Source: MKUN01 sp964481425 (GTDB taxonomy: Bacteria > Bacteroidota > Bacteroidia > Chitinophagales > Chitinophagaceae). Taken from it: a DNA stretch of 64,000 nucleotides. The stretch lies in NCBI GenBank assembly GCA_964481425.1, contig CAYZTM010000001.1:62001-126000 (forward strand). The letters run 5' to 3'. Every line of letters starts with the position of its first letter. Within the stretch, counting starts at the first letter, position 1. Below are positions 59,827 through 64,000 of this stretch, one piece after another. The notes beneath the pieces were generated by a model that saw only the letters and a program-made list of their open reading frames with translations, was not told the DNA's origin and ran no database searches. The position numbers were made by a program, and so were the translations under genes.

Positions 59827-60759
59827 ATGCAGGAATTGCCCATAATTAATTCAGCAGAGAACAATACTGAGACACGTGTGAAAAAGCCTAACTGGCTTCG
59901 TGTAAAACTGCCTATAGGCGAAGAATATCGCCATGTGCGCAACCTCGTGGACACCCACAAGCTGCACACGATATGCGAAAGCGGTAACTGCCCCAATATG
60001 GGCGAATGCTGGGGTGCGGGCACGGCAACCTTTATGATACTGGGCAATATCTGTACCCGCTCTTGCGGCTTTTGCGCGGTGGCTACGGGAAGGCCCGAAG
60101 CCGTGGACTGGGATGAACCGCAGCGTGTGGCTGAGGCAATATACCTGATGAAGGTGAAGCATGCCGTGATCACATCGGTTGACAGGGATGAACTGAAAGA
60201 CGGGGGCTCGATAATATGGGCCAATACGATAAAGGCAGTAAGGGCGCTGAACCCGGATACAACACTGGAAACCCTGATACCCGATTTCAGGGGGCAATGG
60301 GAAAACCTGGAACGCGTGATAGAAGTGGCCCCGGAAGTGGTATCGCATAACCTGGAAACAACTGAAAGCCTTACCCGCAAGGTGAGGATACAGGCAAAAT
60401 ATCACCGCAGCCTGGAGGTGATACGCAGGTTGAAAGATGGCGGTATGCGCACCAAGAGCGGCATTATGCTTGGCCTTGGTGAGACCAAAGAAGAACTGCT
60501 TGAGGCAATGCATGCCCTACAGGAGAATGGCTGCGATGTGCTGACACTGGGCCAATACCTGCAGCCGACGCCCAAGCATCTGCCCGTAGTACGCTTTGTG
60601 CATCCCGATGAGTTTACCTTCTTCCGCGAAGAGGGTTATAAAATGGGCTTTGACTATGTGGAGAGCGGGCCGCTGGTACGCTCATCGTACCATAGTGAGC
60701 GCCACGTAATACCGGGCGAAGGCCGCAGGGAATGGCAAAATGCGGGAATGGCCGTTTAG
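59827..60759 (+). CDS. lipA: Lipoyl synthase
   Basis: A 310-residue radical SAM enzyme that inserts two sulfurs into octanoylated lipoyl domains, needed by the 2-oxoacid dehydrogenase complexes. The auxiliary cluster ligands Cys50, Cys55 and Cys61 are in CESGNCPNMGEC, and the radical SAM cluster Cys76, Cys80 and Cys83 in CTRSCGFC. A conserved RSSYHSE near the C-terminus provides the Ser ligand of the auxiliary cluster. Length matches LipA (about 300). It follows a barrel-like protein gene and precedes the N-acetyltransferase gene. Confidence 0.97.
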   Translation: MQELPIINSAENNTETRVKKPNWLRVKLPIGEEYRHVRNLVDTHKLHTICESGNCPNMGECWGAGTATFMILGNICTRSCGFCAVATGRPEAVDWDEPQRVAEAIYLMKVKHAVITSVDRDELKDGGSIIWANTIKAVRALNPDTTLETLIPDFRGQWENLERVIEVAPEVVSHNLETTESLTRKVRIQAKYHRSLEVIRRLKDGGMRTKSGIMLGLGETKEELLEAMHALQENGCDVLTLGQYLQPTPKHLPVVRFVHPDEFTFFREEGYKMGFDYVESGPLVRSSYHSERHVIPGEGRREWQNAGMAV

Positions 60760-60889
60760 CTGCATGCTCCTTATTTTTTCTACATAAATACTGTTAAAAA
60801 GCGGCATAGACTTTGCAATTATTTGCAGGGAATTTTCTTATTTTATAGAACATTCCGCAAGAGCATCATTACCCCTAAGCGGTGGCAGT

Positions 60890-61684
60890 ATGAATGTACA
60901 GCAATACCTGGAACGTATCCGTTATACCGGTGCGCTGGCCACAGATGTGGCTACGTTGGTAGCATTGTGTACCAGCCATGTACAGCATATACCCTTTGAA
61001 GACCTGGATATACAGGCCGGTGTCCCCATTGTGCTGGATACAGAACGATTTTACGATAAGGTTGTGTTGAAGAACAGGGGCGGCTATTGTTATGAGCTGA
61101 ACGGCCTGTTTTGTGCGTTGCTCGGGCACCTCGGTTTTGAGGTGCATATGCTATCAGCAAGGGTGGCCAATGGAAAGGAGTACAGCCCTGAGTATGATCA
61201 TATGTGCCTGGCAGTGATACTTGAGGGCAAGCGATGGCTGGTGGATGTTGGCTTCGGCGACTTTTCGTTAAGGCCATTGGAAATAGGGAACCATGAAGTG
61301 CAGGATGATGGCCGTAACCAATATATAGTTGGACAAGCAGAAGTAGAGGGGAAAACATATCGCTGTGTAAGTCGCTGGAATGAGGGAAGGGGTATGTATG
61401 TGCCACAGTATATCTTTTCGCTACATAGACATGAACTGGAGGACTTTGCCCCGCGTAATACATACCAGCAAACGAACCCTGAATCGCACTTTATGAAAAC
61501 GCTGATGTGCAGCGTACCCACTGAAAGCGGCAGGACCAGCATGATCAATAACCGGATGGTATATACCGAGAACGGACAAAAACGGGAGGAGATCATTAAG
61601 GATGAGGTACACCGCCGGGAGCTGTTACGTAGCTATTTCAACATAGAAATGAATGCAGTGGTGTACAAATATGTGACCGAGTAG
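60890..61684 (+). CDS. Arylamine N-acetyltransferase
   Basis: A 264-residue cytoplasmic enzyme transferring acetyl from acetyl-CoA to arylamines or related amines. The Cys-His-Asp triad is visible: Cys67 in RGGYCYELNGLF, His104 in YDHMCLAV and Asp119 in WLVDVGFGD. The N-terminal HIPFEDLDIQAG is also typical. Length is close to bacterial NATs (about 270-280). Natural substrate unknown. It stands alone between lipA and tRNA-Pro. Confidence 0.93.
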   Translation: MNVQQYLERIRYTGALATDVATLVALCTSHVQHIPFEDLDIQAGVPIVLDTERFYDKVVLKNRGGYCYELNGLFCALLGHLGFEVHMLSARVANGKEYSPEYDHMCLAVILEGKRWLVDVGFGDFSLRPLEIGNHEVQDDGRNQYIVGQAEVEGKTYRCVSRWNEGRGMYVPQYIFSLHRHELEDFAPRNTYQQTNPESHFMKTLMCSVPTESGRTSMINNRMVYTENGQKREEIIKDEVHRRELLRSYFNIEMNAVVYKYVTE

Positions 61685-61761
61685 ATTATTTTACAGGAAT
61701 TGTTAGATTTGCAGTCCATTTTACCGGATGTAGTTTCCTTTAGTAAGATGGGAATCAATCA

Positions 61762-61835
61762 CGGGATGTAGCGCAGCCCGGTAGCGCGCTTCGTTCGGGA
61801 CGAAGAGGCCGCTGGTTCGAATCCAGTCATCCCGA
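61762..61835 (+). tRNA. tRNA-Pro (CGG)
   Basis: A 74-nt cloverleaf: acceptor CGGGATG/CATCCCG, anticodon stem CTTCG/CGAAG with loop TTCGGGA (anticodon CGG, reads CCG), T arm GCTGG-TTCGAAT-CCAGT, discriminator A and no encoded CCA. Its 3' half recurs in degraded form three times in the next 630 bp. Confidence 0.97.
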
Positions 61836-61845
61836 CTTTAATTTA

Positions 61846-61887
61846 AACGGGAATAAACTTGCCAATAGTTGCTAGTTTATTCCCGTT
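61846..61887 (+). terminator. Terminator downstream of tRNA-Pro
   Basis: A perfect 14-bp stem AACGGGAATAAACT/AGTTTATTCCCGTT with a 14-nt loop, followed by CTTGCC. The weak U tract makes efficiency uncertain. Confidence 0.7.
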
Positions 61888-61922
61888 CTTGCCTATTTAT
61901 ACCTGAATATTCTCTTTCTTGA

Positions 61923-61937
61923 GGTTCGAATCCAGTC
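61923..61937 (+). repeat. Copy 1 of the tRNA-Pro T-arm sequence
   Basis: GGTTCGAATCCAGTC, identical for 15 bp to tRNA-Pro 61814-61828. Confidence 0.8.
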
Positions 61938-62002
61938 GAATGATCAATCCAATAAACGCAATAAGTAACCAAATTCAATAAATTTGAAAGTGATATAACA
62001 TT

Positions 62003-62311
62003 GTGCAATTGTTTTTCATACTTATACTTGTCGTATTAGTTTCGGCAATCGTCCGCTACTACCTTAAATATTTTGTTTCTCTACGACGAAAGGAGCCAGG
62101 CTTTGAATATGTGTATGTTGAAGATGATGGCTCTGTTCGAGAGTTGGATAAAAATGAAGAAGCGTACTTAAGTAAAAAATTTCATCCCAATGATGGCGCT
62201 AGACCCTACATTAAATTTAGTTACAAACAATTAACGCCTGATGGTAAGATATCCGGATTTATAGCAAGGCGAAGGGTGCCCGCAAAGATTCCGATAGGCA
62301 GGGACAAATAA
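62003..62311 (+). CDS. Small membrane-anchored hypothetical protein within the tRNA-Pro repeat region
   Basis: 102 residues starting at GTG 62003. One N-terminal transmembrane helix (about 3-24, FFILILVVLVSAIVRYYL) is followed by a charged cytosolic domain with VYVEDDGSVRELDKNEEAYLSKKF and YIKFSYKQLTPDGKISGFIARR. No family is recognised. It is the only gene between tRNA-Pro and copies 2-3 of the tRNA end sequence, so it is probably cargo or debris of an integration event. Reading-frame quality (no rare bias visible) supports it as real but with modest confidence. Confidence 0.6.
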   Translation: MQLFFILILVVLVSAIVRYYLKYFVSLRRKEPGFEYVYVEDDGSVRELDKNEEAYLSKKFHPNDGARPYIKFSYKQLTPDGKISGFIARRRVPAKIPIGRDK

Positions 62312-62320
62312 TTATATCTT

Positions 62321-62345
62321 GAGTTCGAAAATTGTCCAGCCAACC
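62321..62345 (+). repeat. Copy 2 of the tRNA-Pro 3'-end sequence
   Basis: GAGTTCGAAAATTGTCCAGCC and the following AACC resemble the tRNA T arm with a 5-nt insertion, nearly the same insertion as in copy 3. Confidence 0.65.
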
Positions 62346-62438
62346 ACCGGCAAGTATTTACCACTTCTTGCCAGTTGTTCCCTATACTTCCCCAATCATC
62401 CCCAAAAGTGCATGCAAAGCAAGTAAATCTTTGATAAA

Positions 62439-62469
62439 CTGGTTCGAAAGTTGTCCAGTCATCCCGACT
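62439..62469 (+). repeat. Copy 3 of the tRNA-Pro 3'-end sequence
   Basis: CTGGTTCGAA, then AGTTG, then TCCAGTCATCCCGACT. The first and last blocks match the tRNA (61812-61821 and 61822-61837) exactly, and AGTTG is inserted. It is the best candidate for a remnant attachment site. Confidence 0.75.
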
Positions 62470-62639
62470 AAATTGAGAGCGGAGCAACTTAGAGAAGAGC
62501 AATGCTGTTTCGCTTTTGGTGAACAATATGTTTAAGTATTACCAGGACAAGAAGGAAGCAAGGAATGGGGACGCTTAAAATGTATCAGGATTCTTCGCCC
62601 TCATTAGCAGTATTTGTATTCGCCTTAGGCAGGTAAAAG

Positions 62640-62672
62640 CTAGCAACACCGTGCTAGTTTTCTCCCTTTTTA
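62640..62672 (+). terminator. Terminator-like hairpin
   Basis: CTAGCA-ACACCG-TGCTAG stem-loop followed by TTTTCTCCCTTTTT, 44 bp before the last gene's ATG. Confidence 0.65.
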
Positions 62673-62715
62673 CTTGCTGTACCGCGCTTTGCTGATTTTC
62701 CTTACTTTTACGACT

Positions 62716-64000
62716 ATGACCTATTTGCTCAAACGACGTATTGTCGTACTGCTTCTTGCAGTTGCAGCCACTTGTATTACATTTTACCCGTTTATTTTCA
62801 GCCCATGGGATGCCCTGCCACAACAGGGAGGTGATTCGGTTAAGAATGTATATGTTTTCCTATATCATTCCATATACGGAGGGGGGACCTGGTTTCATGG
62901 TATGAACTATCCATATGGAGAACACATCATTTACAATGATGCATTCCCTATTTTTTCAGTGTTCCTGACCCCTTTTTACCATATTACTATCGGGCAGGGA
63001 TTTGCTATCATCTGGTGGACGATCGCCTTGAGCTACATTCTCGGCATTATTTATCTCTACCGCATTTTAAGGACGTTTTCTGTCCCTGCAGCCTGGGCTA
63101 TTTTATTTGCTTGCCTTATCGGCATATGCAGTCCACAAATCCCGAGGATAAATGGGCATTACAGCCTGAGCTTGTGCTGTATCATCCCCATGGTCTTTTA
63201 CTGGACGCTTAAGTATTTGCATACTTCCCGTCCGCTGTATTCCTTCTATATATTCCTTTTGGGTTGCGTTGTTTATTTCATCCATCCGTACTTTAATGGT
63301 TTGTTGATCATGTGGGGCTTGTTTTTTTGCACGGGTTACCTTGTTTTTTATAATCGGTCCATACGTTCAAAGATCCGTTTTGTTGCCATTTACCTGGCGG
63401 GCATGTTGGGTACTTCCGCCTTTATTTTAATTTATGTGCAATTGACAGACCCTTTGAAAGATCGCCCTAAAATACCCTGGGGCGCGATGGAATATCACAC
63501 ACGTTTAAACGATATTTTCACATCATATGTGTCCCCGGTCTGGCAGTTGCTGCAAAAAGCCGGATTAAAAATAGGTTTGGCTCCCTTTGATGAAGGGTAT
63601 TCTTACATTGGCATTACGACCACCATCATTGTTATAATGGCAATAGTGTTCTTTTGCCTTGCCTGGATAAGAGGCAAAATCTCAGGTAAACCAGTACCAG
63701 AAGCTGGTGGTGATACCAAGCCATTTTACCGACTTTGGATCTTTATGGCTATAGGCCTGCTTTTGGTAGGCATGGGAATACCGTTCATCTTTAATATGGA
63801 ATGGTTGTTACATTATTTGCCTGGTTTCAGGCAATTCAGGGCATTGGGCAGGTTCAGTTGGATGTGGTATTACCTAATAACTGTACTTAGTGTTGTTGCA
63901 TTATATCACTACTCCGACGCGCTGAAAGAAAAGGGCAAGACCAAGCTTTCATTTGCTGTGATGTTCATGGCATTGCTTACCTGGTCCTGGGAAGCAACCG
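62716..64000 (+). CDS. Polytopic membrane protein, GT-C/YfhO-like, truncated by the window edge
   Basis: An open frame from ATG 62716 to the end of the window (428 residues, no stop). At least eight or nine hydrophobic segments alternate with short loops. After the first helix comes a luminal loop with GGDSVKNVYVFLYHSIYGGGTWFHGMNYPYGEH, which has the Asp typical of GT-C glycosyltransferase first loops. PWGAMEYHTRLNDIFTSYVSP follows later. This pattern fits large Bacteroidota DUF6311/YfhO-like or dolichyl-phosphate-mannose-transferase-like proteins. Product and substrate are unknown. It is preceded by a terminator. Confidence 0.75.
   Translation, partial: MTYLLKRRIVVLLLAVAATCITFYPFIFSPWDALPQQGGDSVKNVYVFLYHSIYGGGTWFHGMNYPYGEHIIYNDAFPIFSVFLTPFYHITIGQGFAIIWWTIALSYILGIIYLYRILRTFSVPAAWAILFACLIGICSPQIPRINGHYSLSLCCIIPMVFYWTLKYLHTSRPLYSFYIFLLGCVVYFIHPYFNGLLIMWGLFFCTGYLVFYNRSIRSKIRFVAIYLAGMLGTSAFILIYVQLTDPLKDRPKIPWGAMEYHTRLNDIFTSYVSPVWQLLQKAGLKIGLAPFDEGYSYIGITTTIIVIMAIVFFCLAWIRGKISGKPVPEAGGDTKPFYRLWIFMAIGLLLVGMGIPFIFNMEWLLHYLPGFRQFRALGRFSWMWYYLITVLSVVALYHYSDALKEKGKTKLSFAVMFMALLTWSWEAT

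Larger units (their letters stand above)
62312..62715. other. Intergenic region with tRNA-end repeats and a terminator
   Basis: About 400 bp without a convincing ORF; the minus-strand frames 62221-62526 and 62575-62823 look random. It holds tRNA-Pro 3'-end copies 2 and 3, a hairpin GGCAAG/CTTGCC near 62350-62373 and a terminator at 62640-62672. Confidence 0.6.

Noticed and set aside
62575..62823. Minus-strand frame at the start of the last gene
   Set aside because: It overlaps the ATG and first helix of the membrane protein and looks random.

Overview
The window is a chromosomal segment of a Bacteroidota bacterium, most likely from the Chitinophagales/Chitinophagaceae. The evidence is several secreted proteins ending in type IX secretion (T9SS) type-A sorting domains (YPNP motif), a paired DUF1501/DUF1800 locus, a Bacteroidota-type arginine decarboxylase, DUF2851, a PafA-like phosphatase, and many promoters with the Bacteroidota -7 element TAnnTTTG. 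Two runs of N (14132-14141 and 50820-50837) show a draft assembly. No insertion sequence, CRISPR array, rRNA or intact prophage is visible. Most of the window is ordinary housekeeping and envelope genes.

Layout: 1-7.2 kb holds the tail of a PPK2 polyphosphate kinase, an alpha/beta hydrolase, a class III-type PHA synthase, a pirin, a secreted PKD protein, a deoxynucleoside kinase and folK. 7.4-21.1 kb holds sppA, a fasciclin protein, L-serine dehydratase, a lytic transglycosylase, a penicillin-acylase-family hydrolase interrupted by an assembly gap, an FMN reductase, a PafA-like phosphatase, a serine-palmitoyltransferase-like enzyme and an RmlD-like reductase. 21.4-31.7 kb holds an Hsp20 with a duplicated operator, speA, a DMT transporter, a fused 2-oxoacid dehydrogenase E1, an Omp28-like secreted protein, the mnmH-selD selenium pair and an NlpC/P60 lipoprotein. 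31.9-38.5 kb holds the initiator tRNA, era, a D-cysteine desulfhydrase-like enzyme, three transporters or membrane proteins and the Kdo transferase.

The most interesting region is 38.5-46.8 kb. It encodes universal stress proteins (one split by an in-frame stop), an L,D-transpeptidase, a second Hsp20, an acetyl-CoA hydrolase/CoA-transferase, a split-barrel flavin-type protein and a TPR-class III adenylyl cyclase. Its two divergent promoter regions (usp/usp and hsp20/CoA-transferase) are near-identical in geometry. Each has two outward TAnnTTTG elements 94-95 bp apart and two Crp/Fnr-like dyads 22 bp apart, each dyad about 36 bp upstream of the promoter it faces. This reads as a co-regulated stress or low-oxygen module.

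47-55.8 kb holds two paralogous T9SS proteins flanking BON, cytochrome c, AraC and hemerythrin genes, then DUF1501/DUF1800 and a frameshifted TPR gene. 55.9-64 kb holds a thiamine-binding protein, pyrF, DUF2851, OsmC, lipA, an arylamine N-acetyltransferase and tRNA-Pro(CGG). The tRNA is followed by three degenerate copies of its own 3' part around a small membrane-protein gene, a likely remnant integration site. The window ends inside a polytopic membrane protein.
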